Positions 36,829 through 51,035 of a stretch of DNA of 64,000 nt are shown piece by piece. Every line of letters begins with the position of its first letter. The stretch's first letter is position 1. The position numbers were made by a program, and so were the translations under genes. A model generated the notes under the pieces. That model was given only the letters and a program-made list of their open reading frames with translations. It was not told where the DNA came from and searched no databases. Source of the stretch: Solea solea (lineage: Eukaryota; Chordata; Actinopteri; Pleuronectiformes; Soleidae); NCBI RefSeq assembly GCF_958295425.1, contig NC_081138.1, positions 23,355,886 through 23,419,885 of the forward strand, written 5' to 3'.

Positions 36829-38350
36829 TTTGGACGACATAGTAACCCATGACTTTTTTCACAGATTTTGGACGACAAACTAACCTATGACTTTTTTGAC
36901 TGATTTTGGACGACATACTAACCTATGACTTTTTGACTGATTTTGGACGACATACGAACCTATGACTTTTTTGACTGATTTTGGACGACATAGTAACCTA
37001 TGACTTTTTTCACAGATTTTGGACGACATACTAAACTATGACTTTTTTGACTGATTTTGGACGACATACTAACTTATGACTTTTTTCACAGATTTTGGAC
37101 GACATACTAACCTATGACTTTTTTGACTGATTTTGGACGACATACTAACCTATGACTTTTTTGATTGATTTTGGACGACATACTAACCTATGACTTTTTT
37201 GACTCATTTTGGACGACATAGTAACCCATGACTTTTTGGACTCATTTTGGACGACATACTAACCTATGACTTTTTGGACTGATTTTGGACGACAAACTAA
37301 CCTATGACTTTTTGACTGATTTTGGACGACATACTAACCTATGACTTTTTTCACTGATTTTGGACGACATACTAACCTATGACTTTTTGGACTCATTTTG
37401 GACGACATACTAACCTATGACTTTTTGGACTGATTTTGGACGACAAACTAACCTATGACTTTTTGGACTGATTTTAGACGACATACTAACCTATGACTTT
37501 TTTGACTGATTTTGGACGACATACTAACCTATGACTTTTTTGACTGCTTTTGGACGACATACTAACCTATGACTTTTTGGACTCATTTTGGACGACATAC
37601 TAACCTATGACTTTTTTGACAGATTTTGGACGACATACTAACCTATGACTTTTTTGACTGATTTTGGACGACATACTAACCTATGACTTTTTTGACTGCT
37701 TTTGGACGACATACTAACCTATGACTTTTTGGACTGATTTTGGACGACATACTATCCTATGACTTTTTTGACTGATTTTGGAAGACATACTAACCTATGA
37801 CTTTTTTGACTCATTTTGGACGACATACTAACCTATGACTTTTTTGACTGATTTTGGACGACATACTAACCTATGACTTTTTGGACTCATTTTGGACGAC
37901 ATACTAACCTATGACTTTTTTGACTGATTTTGGACGACATACTAACCTATGACTTTTTTGACTGATTTTGGACGACATACTAACCTATGACTTTTTGGAC
38001 TGATTTTGGAAGACAAACTAACCTATGACTTTTTGACTGATTTTGGAAGACATACTAACCTATGACTTTTTGGACTGATTTTGGACGACAAACTAACCTA
38101 TGACTTTTTGGACTGATTTTAGACGACATACTAACCTATGACTTTTTTGACTGATTTTGGACGACATACTAACCTATGACTTTTTTGACTGCTTTTGGAC
38201 GACATACTAACCTATGACTTTTTGGACTCATATTGGACGACATACTAACCTATGACTTTTTTCATTGATTTTGGACGACATACTAACCTATGACTTTTTT
38301 GACAGATTTTGGACGACATTCTATACTATGACATTTTAGGTGATTTTGGA

Positions 38351-38471
38351 GGTTAAACAATACTTTTTCAGTTGGCTGCGTGGTTTGGGACGCTACTGTT
38401 ACAATACTGGCCTTTAAGAGACACTGGTTTGAATCCATCACTAATAACTAACTAAAACATGTTTGTGTCAC
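38351..38471 (+). repeat. Array spacer 12
   Basis: Copy of the 121-bp tRNA-like spacer, preceded by the GGACTCATATTGG variant unit shared with spacers 15-18. Confidence 0.9.
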
Positions 38472-40934
38472 TTTGGACGACATAGTAACCCATGACTTTT
38501 TTCACAGATTTTGGACGACAAACTAACCTATGACTTTTTTGACTGATTTTGGACGACATACTAACCTATGACTTTTTGACTGATTTTGGACGACATACGA
38601 ACCTATGACTTTTTTGACTGATTTTGGACGACATACTAACCTATGACTTTTTTGATTGATTTTGGACGACATACTAACCTATGACTTTTTTGACTCATTT
38701 TGGACGACATAGTAACCCATGACTTTTTGGACTCATTTTGGACGACATACTAACCTATGACTTTTTGACTGATTTTGGACGACATACGAACCTATGACTT
38801 TTTTGACTGATTTTGGACGACATACTAACCTATGACTTTTTTGACTGATTTTGGACGACATACTAACCTATGACTTTTTTGATTGATTTTGGACGACATA
38901 CTAACCTATGACTTTTTTGACTCATTTTGGACGACATAGTAACCCATGACTTTTTGGACTCATTTTGGACGACATACTAACCTATGACTTTTTGACTGAT
39001 TTTGGACGACATACGAACCTATGACTTTTTTGACTGATTTTGGACGACATAGTAACCTATGACTTTTTTCACAGATTTTGGACGACATACTAAACTATGA
39101 CTTTTTTGACAGATTTTGGACGACATACTAACCTATGACTTTTTTGACTGATTTTGGACGACATACTAACCTATGACTTTTTGGACTGATTTTGGACGAC
39201 AAACTAACCTATGACTTTTTGACTGATTTTGGACGACATACTAACCTATGACTTTTTGACTGATTTTGGACGACATACTAACCTATGACTTTTTTGATTG
39301 ATTTTGGACGACATACTAACCTATGACTTTTTTGACTCATTTTGGACGACATACTAACCTATGACTTTTTTCACAGATTTTGGACGACATACTAAACTAT
39401 GACTTTTTTGACTGATTTTGGACGACATACTAACTTATGACTTTTTTCACAGATTTTGGACGACATACTAACCTATGACTTTTTTGACTGATTTTGGACG
39501 ACATACTAACCTATGACTTTTTTGATTGATTTTGGACGACATACTAACCTATGACTTTTTTGACTCATTTTGGACGACATAGTAACCCATGACTTTTTGG
39601 ACTCATTTTGGACGACATACTAACCTATGACTTTTTGACTGATTTTGGACGACATACTAACCTATGACTTTTTTGACTGATTTTGGACGACATACTAACC
39701 TATGACTTTTTGGACTGATTTTGGACGACAAACTAACCTATGACTTTTTGACTGATTTTGGACGACATACTAACCTATGACTTTTTGACTCATTTTGGAC
39801 GACATACTAACCTATGACTTTTTTCACAGATTTTGGACGACATACTAAACTATGACTTTTTTGACTGATTTTGGACGACATACTGACTTATGACTTTTTT
39901 CACAGATTTTGGACGACATACTAACCTATGACTTTTTTGACTGATTTTGGACGACATACTAACCTATGACTTTTTTGATTGATTTTGGACGACATACTAA
40001 CCTATGACTTTTTTGACTCATTTTGGACTACATAGTAACCCATGACTTTTTTGACTCATTTTGGACGACATACTAACCTATGACTTTTTGACTGATTTTG
40101 GACGACATACTAACCTATGACTTTTTTGACTGATTTTGGACGACATACTAACCTATGACTTTTTGGACTGATTTTGGACGACAAACTAACCTATGACTTT
40201 TTGACTGATTTTGGACGACATACTAACCTATGACTTTTTTCACTGATTTTGGACGACATACTAACCTATGACTTTTTAGACTAATTTTGGACGACATACT
40301 AACCTATGACTTTTTTGACTGATTTTGGACGACATACTAACCTATGACTTTTTGGACTGATTTTGGACGACAAACTAACCTATGACTTTTTGACTGATTT
40401 TGGACGACATACTAACCTATGACTTTTTTCACTGATTTTGGACGACATACTAACCTATGACTTTTTGGACTCATTTTGGACGACATACTAACCTATGACT
40501 TTTTTGACTGATTTTGGAAGACATACTAACCTATGACTTTTTTGACTGATTTTGGACGACATACTAACCTATGACTTTTTGGACTGATTTTGGAAGACAA
40601 ACTAACCTATGACTTTTTGACTGATTTTGGAAGACATACTAACCTATGACTTTTTGGACTGATTTTGGACGACAAACTAACCTATGACTTTTTGGACTGA
40701 TTTTAGACAACATACTAACCTATGACTTTTTTGACTGATTTTGGACGACATACTAACCTATGACTTTTTTGACTGCTTTTGGACGACATACTAACCTATG
40801 ACTTTTTGGACTCATTTTGGACGACATACTAACCTATGACTTTTTTCATTGATTTTGGACGACATACTAACCTATGACTTTTTTGACAGACTTTGGACTA
40901 CATTCTATACTATGACATTTTAGGTGATTTTGGA

Positions 40935-41055
40935 GGTTAAACAATACTTTTTCAGTTGGCTGCGTGGTTTGGGACGCTACTGTTACAATACTGGCCTTTA
41001 AGAGACACTGGTTTGAATCCATCACTAATAACTAACTAAAACATGTTTGTGTCAC
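40935..41055 (+). repeat. Array spacer 13
   Basis: Copy of the 121-bp tRNA-like spacer with the common ATAGTAACCC right flank. Confidence 0.9.
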
Positions 41056-43443
41056 TTTGGACGACATAGTAACCCATGACTTTTTTCACAGATTTTGGAC
41101 GACAAACTAACCTATGACTTTTTTGACTGATTTTGGACGACATACTAACCTATGACTTTTTGACTGATTTTGGACGACATACGAACCTATGACTTTTTTG
41201 ACTGATTTTGGACGACATAGTAACCTATGACTTTTTTCACAGATTTTGGACGACATACTAAACTATGACTTTTTTGACTGATTTTGGACGACATACTAAC
41301 TTATGACTTTTTTCACAGATTTTGGACGACATACTAACCTATGACTTTTTTGACTGATTTTGGACGACATACTAACCTATGACTTTTTTGATTGATTTTG
41401 GACGACATACTAACCTATGACTTTTTTGACTCATTTTGGACGACATAGTAACCCATGACTTTTTGGACTCATTTTGGACGACATACTAACCTATGACTTT
41501 TTGACTGATTTTGGACGACATACTAACCTATGACTTTTTTGACTGATTTTGGACGACATACTAACCTATGACTTTTTGGACTGATTTTGGACGACAAACT
41601 AACCTATGACTTTTTGACTGATTTTGGACGACATACTAACCTATGACTTTTTGACTGATTTTGGACGACATACTAACCTATGACTTTTTTCACTGATTTT
41701 GGACGACATACTAACCTATGACTTTTTAGACTAATTTTGGACGACATACTAACCTATGACTTTTTTGACTGATTTTGGACGACATACTAACCTATGACTT
41801 TTTGGACTGATTTTGGACGACAAACTAACCTATGACTTTTTGACTGATTTTGGACGACATACTAACCTATGACTTTTTTCACTGATTTTGGACGACATAC
41901 TAACCTATGACTTTTTGGACTCATTTTGGACGACATACTAACCTATGACTTTTTGGACTGATTTTGGACGACAAACTAACCTATGACTTTTTGGACTGAT
42001 TTTAGACGACATACTAACCTATGACTTTTTTGACTGATTTTGGACGACATACTAACCTATGACTTTTTTGACTGCTTTTGGACGACATACTAACCTATGA
42101 CTTTTTGGACTCATTTTGGACGACATACTAACCTATGACTTTTTTGACAGATTTTGGACGACATACTAACCTATGACTTTTTTGACTGATTTTGGACGAC
42201 ATACTAACCTATGACTTTTTGGACTGATTTTGGACGACAAACTAACCTATGACTTTTTGACTGATTTTGGACGACATACTAACCTATGACTTTTTGACTC
42301 ATTTTGGACGACATACTAACCTATGACTTTTTTCACAGATTTTGGACGACATACTAAACTATGACTTTTTTGACTGATTTTGGACGACATACTGACTTAT
42401 GACTTTTTTCACAGATTTTGGACGACATACTAACCTATGACTTTTTTGACTGATTTTGGACGACATACTAACCTATGACTTTTTTGATTGATTTTGGACG
42501 ACATACTAACCTATGACTTTTTTGACTCATTTTGGACTACATAGTAACCCATGACTTTTTTGACTCATTTTGGACGACATACTAACCTATGACTTTTTGA
42601 CTGATTTTGGACGACATACTAACCTATGACTTTTTTGACTGATTTTGGACGACATACTAACCTATGACTTTTTGGACTGATTTTGGACGACAAACTAACC
42701 TATGACTTTTTGACTGATTTTGGACGACATACTAACCTATGACTTTTTTCACTGATTTTGGACGACATACTAACCTATGACTTTTTAGACTAATTTTGGA
42801 CGACATACTAACCTATGACTTTTTTGACTGATTTTGGACGACATACTAACCTATGACTTTTTGGACTGATTTTGGACGACAAACTAACCTATGACTTTTT
42901 GACTGATTTTGGACGACATACTAACCTATGACTTTTTTCACTGATTTTGGACGACATACTAACCTATGACTTTTTGGACTCATTTTGGACGACATACTAA
43001 CCTATGACTTTTTTGACTGATTTTGGAAGACATACTAACCTATGACTTTTTTGACTGATTTTGGACGACATACTAACCTATGACTTTTTGGACTGATTTT
43101 GGAAGACAAACTAACCTATGACTTTTTGACTGATTTTGGAAGACATACTAACCTATGACTTTTTGGACTGATTTTGGACGACAAACTAACCTATGACTTT
43201 TTGGACTGATTTTAGACAACATACTAACCTATGACTTTTTTGACTGATTTTGGACGACATACTAACCTATGACTTTTTTGACTGCTTTTGGACGACATAC
43301 TAACCTATGACTTTTTGGACTCATTTTGGACGACATACTAACCTATGACTTTTTTCATTGATTTTGGACGACATACTAACCTATGACTTTTTTGACAGAC
43401 TTTGGACTACATTCTATACTATGACATTTTAGGTGATTTTGGA

Positions 43444-43564
43444 GGTTAAACAATACTTTTTCAGTTGGCTGCGTGGTTTGGGACGCTACTGTTACAATAC
43501 TGGCCTTTAAGAGACACTGGTTTGAATCCATCACTAATAACTAACTAAAACATGTTTGTGTCAC
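43444..43564 (+). repeat. Array spacer 14
   Basis: Copy of the 121-bp tRNA-like spacer. The segment to spacer 15 contains an internal 795-bp tandem duplication. Confidence 0.9.
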
Positions 43565-46182
43565 TTTGGACGACATAGTAACCCATGACTTTTTTCACAG
43601 ATTTTGGACGACAAACTAACCTATGACTTTTTTGACTGATTTTGGACGACATACTAACCTATGACTTTTTGACTGATTTTGGACGACATACGAACCTATG
43701 ACTTTTTTGACTGATTTTGGACGACATAGTAACCTATGACTTTTTTCACAGATTTTGGACGACATACTAAACTATGACTTTTTTGACTGATTTTGGACGA
43801 CATACTAACTTATGACTTTTTTCACAGATTTTGGACGACATACTAACCTATGACTTTTTTGACTGATTTTGGACGACATACTAACCTATGACTTTTTTGA
43901 TTGATTTTGGACGACATACTAACCTATGACTTTTTTGACTCATTTTGGACGACATAGTAACCCATGACTTTTTGGACTCATTTTGGACGACATACTAACC
44001 TATGACTTTTTGACTGATTTTGGACGACATACTAACCTATGACTTTTTTGACTGATTTTGGACGACATACTAACCTATGACTTTTTGGACTGATTTTGGA
44101 CGACAAACTAACCTATGACTTTTTGACTGATTTTGGACGACATACTAACCTATGACTTTTTGACTGATTTTGGACGACATACTAACCTATGACTTTTTTC
44201 ACTGATTTTGGACGACATACTAACCTATGACTTTTTAGACTAATTTTGGACGACATACTAACCTATGACTTTTTTGACTGATTTTGGACGACATACTAAC
44301 CTATGACTTTTTGGACTGATTTTGGACGACAAACTAACCTATGACTTTTTGACTGATTTTGGACGACATACTAACCTATGACTTTTTTCACTGATTTTGG
44401 ACGACATACTAACCTATGACTTTTTGGACTCATTTTGGACGACATACTAACCTATGACTTTTTGGACTGATTTTGGACGACAAACTAACCTATGACTTTT
44501 TGGACTGATTTTAGACGACATACTAACCTATGACTTTTTTGACTGATTTTGGACGACATACTAACCTATGACTTTTTTGACTGCTTTTGGACGACATACT
44601 AACCTATGACTTTTTGGACTCATTTTGGACGACATACTAACCTATGACTTTTTTGACAGATTTTGGACGACATACTAACCTATGACTTTTTTGACTCATT
44701 TTGGACGACATACTAACCTATGACTTTTTTGACTGATTTTGGACGACATACTAACCTATGACTTTTTGGACTGATTTTGGACGACATACTATCCTATGAC
44801 TTTTTTGACTGATTTTGGAAGACATACTAACCTATGACTTTTTTGACTCATTTTGGACTACATAGTAACCCATGACTTTTTGGACTCATTTTGGACGACA
44901 AACTAACCTATGACTTTTTGACTGATTTTGGACGACATACTAACCTATGACTTTTTGACTGATTTTGGACGACATACTAACCTATGACTTTTTTCACTGA
45001 TTTTGGACGACATACTAACCTATGACTTTTTAGACTAATTTTGGACGACATACTAACCTATGACTTTTTTGACTGATTTTGGACGACATACTAACCTATG
45101 ACTTTTTGGACTGATTTTGGACGACAAACTAACCTATGACTTTTTGACTGATTTTGGACGACATACTAACCTATGACTTTTTTCACTGATTTTGGACGAC
45201 ATACTAACCTATGACTTTTTGGACTCATTTTGGACGACATACTAACCTATGACTTTTTGGACTGATTTTGGACGACAAACTAACCTATGACTTTTTGGAC
45301 TGATTTTAGACGACATACTAACCTATGACTTTTTTGACTGATTTTGGACGACATACTAACCTATGACTTTTTTGACTGCTTTTGGACGACATACTAACCT
45401 ATGACTTTTTGGACTCATTTTGGACGACATACTAACCTATGACTTTTTTGACAGATTTTGGACGACATACTAACCTATGACTTTTTTGACTCATTTTGGA
45501 CGACATACTAACCTATGACTTTTTTGACTGATTTTGGACGACATACTAACCTATGACTTTTTGGACTGATTTTGGACGACATACTATCCTATGACTTTTT
45601 TGACTGATTTTGGAAGACATACTAACCTATGACTTTTTTGACTCATTTTGGACGACATACTAAAATATGACTTTTTTGACTGATTTTGGACGACATACTA
45701 ACCTATGACTTTTTGGACTCATTTTGGACGACATACTAACCTATGACTTTTTTGACTGATTTTGGACGACATACTAACCTATGACTTTTTTGACTGATTT
45801 TGGACGACATACTAACCTATGACTTTTTGGACTGATTTTGGAAGACAAACTAACCTATGACTTTTTGACTGATTTTGGAAGACATACTAACCTATGACTT
45901 TTTGGACTGATTTTGGACGACAAACTAACCTATGACTTTTTGGACTGATTTTAGACGACATACTAACCTATGACTTTTTTGACTGATTTTGGACGACATA
46001 CTAACCTATGACTTTTTTGACTGCTTTTGGACGACATACTAACCTATGACTTTTTGGACTCATATTGGACGACATACTAACCTATGACTTTTTTCATTGA
46101 TTTTGGACGACATACTAACCTATGACTTTTTTGACAGATTTTGGACGACATTCTATACTATGACATTTTAGGTGATTTTGGA

Positions 46183-46303
46183 GGTTAAACAATACTTTTT
46201 CAGTTGGCTGCGTGGTTTGGGACGCTACTGTTACAATACTGGCCTTTAAGAGACACTGGTTTGAATCCATCACTAATAACTAACTAAAACATGTTTGTGT
46301 CAC
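46183..46303 (+). repeat. Array spacer 15
   Basis: Copy of the 121-bp tRNA-like spacer with the GGACTCATATTGG left-flank variant. Confidence 0.9.
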
Positions 46304-48126
46304 TTTGGACGACATAGTAACCCATGACTTTTTTCACAGATTTTGGACGACAAACTAACCTATGACTTTTTTGACTGATTTTGGACGACATACTAACCTA
46401 TGACTTTTTGACTGATTTTGGACGACATACGAACCTATGACTTTTTTGACTGATTTTGGACGACATAGTAACCTATGACTTTTTTCACAGATTTTGGACG
46501 ACATACTAAACTATGACTTTTTTGACTGATTTTGGACGACATACTAACTTATGACTTTTTTCACAGATTTTGGACGACATACTAACCTATGACTTTTTTG
46601 ACTGATTTTGGACGACATACTAACCTATGACTTTTTTGATTGATTTTGGACGACATACTAACCTATGACTTTTTTGACTCATTTTGGACGACATAGTAAC
46701 CCATGACTTTTTGGACTCATTTTGGACGACATACTAACCTATGACTTTTTGACTGATTTTGGACGACATACTAACCTATGACTTTTTTGACTGATTTTGG
46801 ACGACATACTAACCTATGACTTTTTGGACTGATTTTGGACGACAAACTAACCTATGACTTTTTGACTGATTTTGGACGACATACTAACCTATGACTTTTT
46901 GACTGATTTTGGACGACATACTAACCTATGACTTTTTTCACTGATTTTGGACGACATACTAACCTATGACTTTTTAGACTAATTTTGGACGACATACTAA
47001 CCTATGACTTTTTTGACTGATTTTGGACGACATACTAACCTATGACTTTTTGGACTGATTTTGGACGACAAACTAACCTATGACTTTTTGACTGATTTTG
47101 GACGACATACTAACCTATGACTTTTTTCACTGATTTTGGACGACATACTAACCTATGACTTTTTGGACTCATTTTGGACGACATACTAACCTATGACTTT
47201 TTGGACTGATTTTGGACGACAAACTAACCTATGACTTTTTGGACTGATTTTAGACGACATACTAACCTATGACTTTTTTGACTGATTTTGGACGACATAC
47301 TAACCTATGACTTTTTTGACTGCTTTTGGACGACATACTAACCTATGACTTTTTGGACTCATTTTGGACGACATACTAACCTATGACTTTTTTGACAGAT
47401 TTTGGACGACATACTAACCTATGACTTTTTTGACTCATTTTGGACGACATACTAACCTATGACTTTTTTGACTGATTTTGGACGACATACTAACCTATGA
47501 CTTTTTGGACTGATTTTGGACGACATACTATCCTATGACTTTTTTGACTGATTTTGGAAGACATACTAACCTATGACTTTTTTGACTCATTTTGGACGAC
47601 ATACTAAAATATGACTTTTTTGACTGATTTTGGACGACATACTAACCTATGACTTTTTGGACTCATTTTGGACGACATACTAACCTATGACTTTTTTGAC
47701 TGATTTTGGACGACATACTAACCTATGACTTTTTTGACTGATTTTGGACGACATACTAACCTATGACTTTTTGGACTGATTTTGGAAGACAAACTAACCT
47801 ATGACTTTTTGACTGATTTTGGAAGACATACTAACCTATGACTTTTTGGACTGATTTTGGACGACAAACTAACCTATGACTTTTTGGACTGATTTTAGAC
47901 GACATACTAACCTATGACTTTTTTGACTGATTTTGGACGACATACTAACCTATGACTTTTTTGACTGCTTTTGGACGACATACTAACCTATGACTTTTTG
48001 GACTCATATTGGACGACATACTAACCTATGACTTTTTTCATTGATTTTGGACGACATACTAACCTATGACTTTTTTGACAGATTTTGGACGACATTCTAT
48101 ACTATGACATTTTAGGTGATTTTGGA

Positions 48127-48247
48127 GGTTAAACAATACTTTTTCAGTTGGCTGCGTGGTTTGGGACGCTACTGTTACAATACTGGCCTTTAAGAGACAC
48201 TGGTTTGAATCCATCACTAATAACTAACTAAAACATGTTTGTGTCAC
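48127..48247 (+). repeat. Array spacer 16
   Basis: Copy of the 121-bp tRNA-like spacer, 1,944 bp after spacer 15. Confidence 0.9.
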
Positions 48248-50086
48248 TTTGGACGACATAGTAACCCATGACTTTTTTCACAGATTTTGGACGACAAACT
48301 AACCTATGACTTTTTTGACTGATTTTGGACGACATACTAACCTATGACTTTTTGACTGATTTTGGACGACATACGAACCTATGACTTTTTTGACTGATTT
48401 TGGACGACATAGTAACCTATGACTTTTTTCACAGATTTTGGACGACATACTAAACTATGACTTTTTTGACTGATTTTGGACGACATACTAACTTATGACT
48501 TTTTTCACAGATTTTGGACGACATACTAACCTATGACTTTTTTGACTGATTTTGGACGACATACTAACCTATGACTTTTTTGATTGATTTTGGACGACAT
48601 ACTAACCTATGACTTTTTTGACTCATTTTGGACGACATAGTAACCCATGACTTTTTGGACTCATTTTGGACGACATACTAACCTATGACTTTTTGACTGA
48701 TTTTGGACGACATACGAACCTATGACTTTTTTGACTGATTTTGGACGACATACTAACCTATGACTTTTTTGACTGATTTTGGACGACATACTAACCTATG
48801 ACTTTTTTGATTGATTTTGGACGACATACTAACCTATGACTTTTTTGACTCATTTTGGACGACATAGTAACCCATGACTTTTTGGACTCATTTTGGACGA
48901 CATACTAACCTATGACTTTTTGACTGATTTTGGACGACATACGAACCTATGACTTTTTTGACTGATTTTGGACGACATAGTAACCTATGACTTTTTTCAC
49001 AGATTTTGGACGACATACTAAACTATGACTTTTTTGACAGATTTTGGACGACATACTAACCTATGACTTTTTTGACTGATTTTGGACGACATACTAACCT
49101 ATGACTTTTTGGACTGATTTTGGACGACAAACTAACCTATGACTTTTTGACTGATTTTGGACGACATACTAACCTATGACTTTTTGACTGATTTTGGACG
49201 ACATACTAACCTATGACTTTTTTGATTGATTTTGGACGACATACTAACCTATGACTTTTTTGACTCATTTTGGACGACATACTAACCTATGACTTTTTTC
49301 ACAGATTTTGGACGACATACTAAACTATGACTTTTTTGACTGATTTTGGACGACATACTAACTTATGACTTTTTTCACAGATTTTGGACGACATACTAAC
49401 CTATGACTTTTTTGACTGATTTTGGACGACATACTAACCTATGACTTTTTTGATTGATTTTGGACGACATACTAACCTATGACTTTTTTGACTCATTTTG
49501 GACGACATAGTAACCCATGACTTTTTGGACTCATTTTGGACGACATACTAACCTATGACTTTTTGACTGATTTTGGACGACATACTAACCTATGACTTTT
49601 TTGACTGATTTTGGACGACATACTAACCTATGACTTTTTGGACTGATTTTGGACGACAAACTAACCTATGACTTTTTGACTGATTTTGGACGACATACTA
49701 ACCTATGACTTTTTGACTGATTTTGGACGACATACTAACCTATGACTTTTTTCACTGATTTTGGACGACATACTAACCTATGACTTTTTAGACTAATTTT
49801 GGACGACATACTAACCTATGACTTTTTTGACTGATTTTGGACGACATACTAACCTATGACTTTTTGGACTGATTTTGGACGACAAACTAACCTATGACTT
49901 TTTGACTGATTTTGGACGACATACTAACCTATGACTTTTTTCACTGATTTTGGACGACATACTAACCTATGACTTTTTGGACTCATTTTGGACGACATAC
50001 TAACCTATGACTTTTTTGACTGATTTTGGAAGACATACTAACCTATGACTTTTTTGACTGATTTTGGACGACATACTAACCTATGA

Positions 50087-50466
50087 GGGCCACACGGTGG
50101 TGTAGTGGTTAGCACTCTCGCCTTGCAGCGAGAAGACCCGGGTTCGAGCCCCGGTTGGAACAAGGGCCTTTCTGCATGGAGTTTGCATGTTCTCCCCGTG
50201 TGTGCGTGGGTTCTCTCCGGGTTCTCCGGCTTCCTCCCACAGTCCAAAAACATGCAATCTGGGGATAGGTAAATTGGACACTCCAAATTGACCATAGGAG
50301 TGAGTGTGAGAGTGAATGGTTGTTTGTCTCTATCTGTGTGTGGCCCTGCGATGGACTGGCGAACTGTCCAGGGTGTACCCCGCCTATCGCCCGATGTAGC
50401 TGGGATTGGCACAGCACCCCCCGCGACCCTCTGGTTGAGGATAAAGCGGTAGATGATGACTGACTG
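50087..50466 (+). mobile_element. tRNA-derived SINE (V-SINE, DANA/Mermaid-like) inserted in the array
   Basis: This 380-bp element is flanked by the 12-bp target duplication ACTAACCTATGA (50075-50086 and 50467-50478), which is satellite sequence. The tRNA-like head has an A box TGGTGTAGTGGT (50098-50109) and a B box GGTTCGAGCCC (50141-50151). The body has the conserved GTTTGCATGTTCTCCCCGTG block and TCCTCCCACAGTCC. The right part has ATGGACTGGCGA and CCAGGGTGTACCCCGCC, and it ends in a GATGATGACTGACTGAC-type short tandem tail. It is transcribed by RNA polymerase III in principle and mobilised by a partner LINE. It is the only one in the 44-kb array. Antisense open frames across it are incidental. 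Confidence 0.92.
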
Positions 50467-50914
50467 ACTAACCTATGACTTTTTTGACTGATTTTGGAAG
50501 ACATACTAACCTATGACTTTTTTGACTGATTTTGGACGACATACTAACCTATGACTTTTTGGACTGATTTTGGAAGACAAACTAACCTATGACTTTTTGA
50601 CTGATTTTGGAAGACATACTAACCTATGACTTTTTGGACTGATTTTGGACGACAAACTAACCTATGACTTTTTGGACTGATTTTAGACGACATACTAACC
50701 TATGACTTTTTTGACTGATTTTGGACGACATACTAACCTATGACTTTTTTGACTGCTTTTGGACGACATACTAACCTATGACTTTTTGGACTCATATTGG
50801 ACGACATACTAACCTATGACTTTTTTCATTGATTTTGGACGACATACTAACCTATGACTTTTTTGACAGATTTTGGACGACATTCTATACTATGACATTT
50901 TAGGTGATTTTGGA

Positions 50915-51035
50915 GGTTAAACAATACTTTTTCAGTTGGCTGCGTGGTTTGGGACGCTACTGTTACAATACTGGCCTTTAAGAGACACTGGTTTGAATCC
51001 ATCACTAATAACTAACTAAAACATGTTTGTGTCAC
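50915..51035 (+). repeat. Array spacer 17
   Basis: Copy of the 121-bp tRNA-like spacer, 449 bp downstream of the SINE. Confidence 0.9.

Noticed and set aside
50087..50170. tRNA gene
   Set aside because: A and B boxes are present, but the sequence continues into the conserved SINE body and tail, so it is a SINE head.
50038..50504. Minus-strand open frames of 66-131 residues around 50.0-50.5 kb
   Set aside because: They run antisense across the SINE and satellite and match no protein; the SINE explains the sequence.
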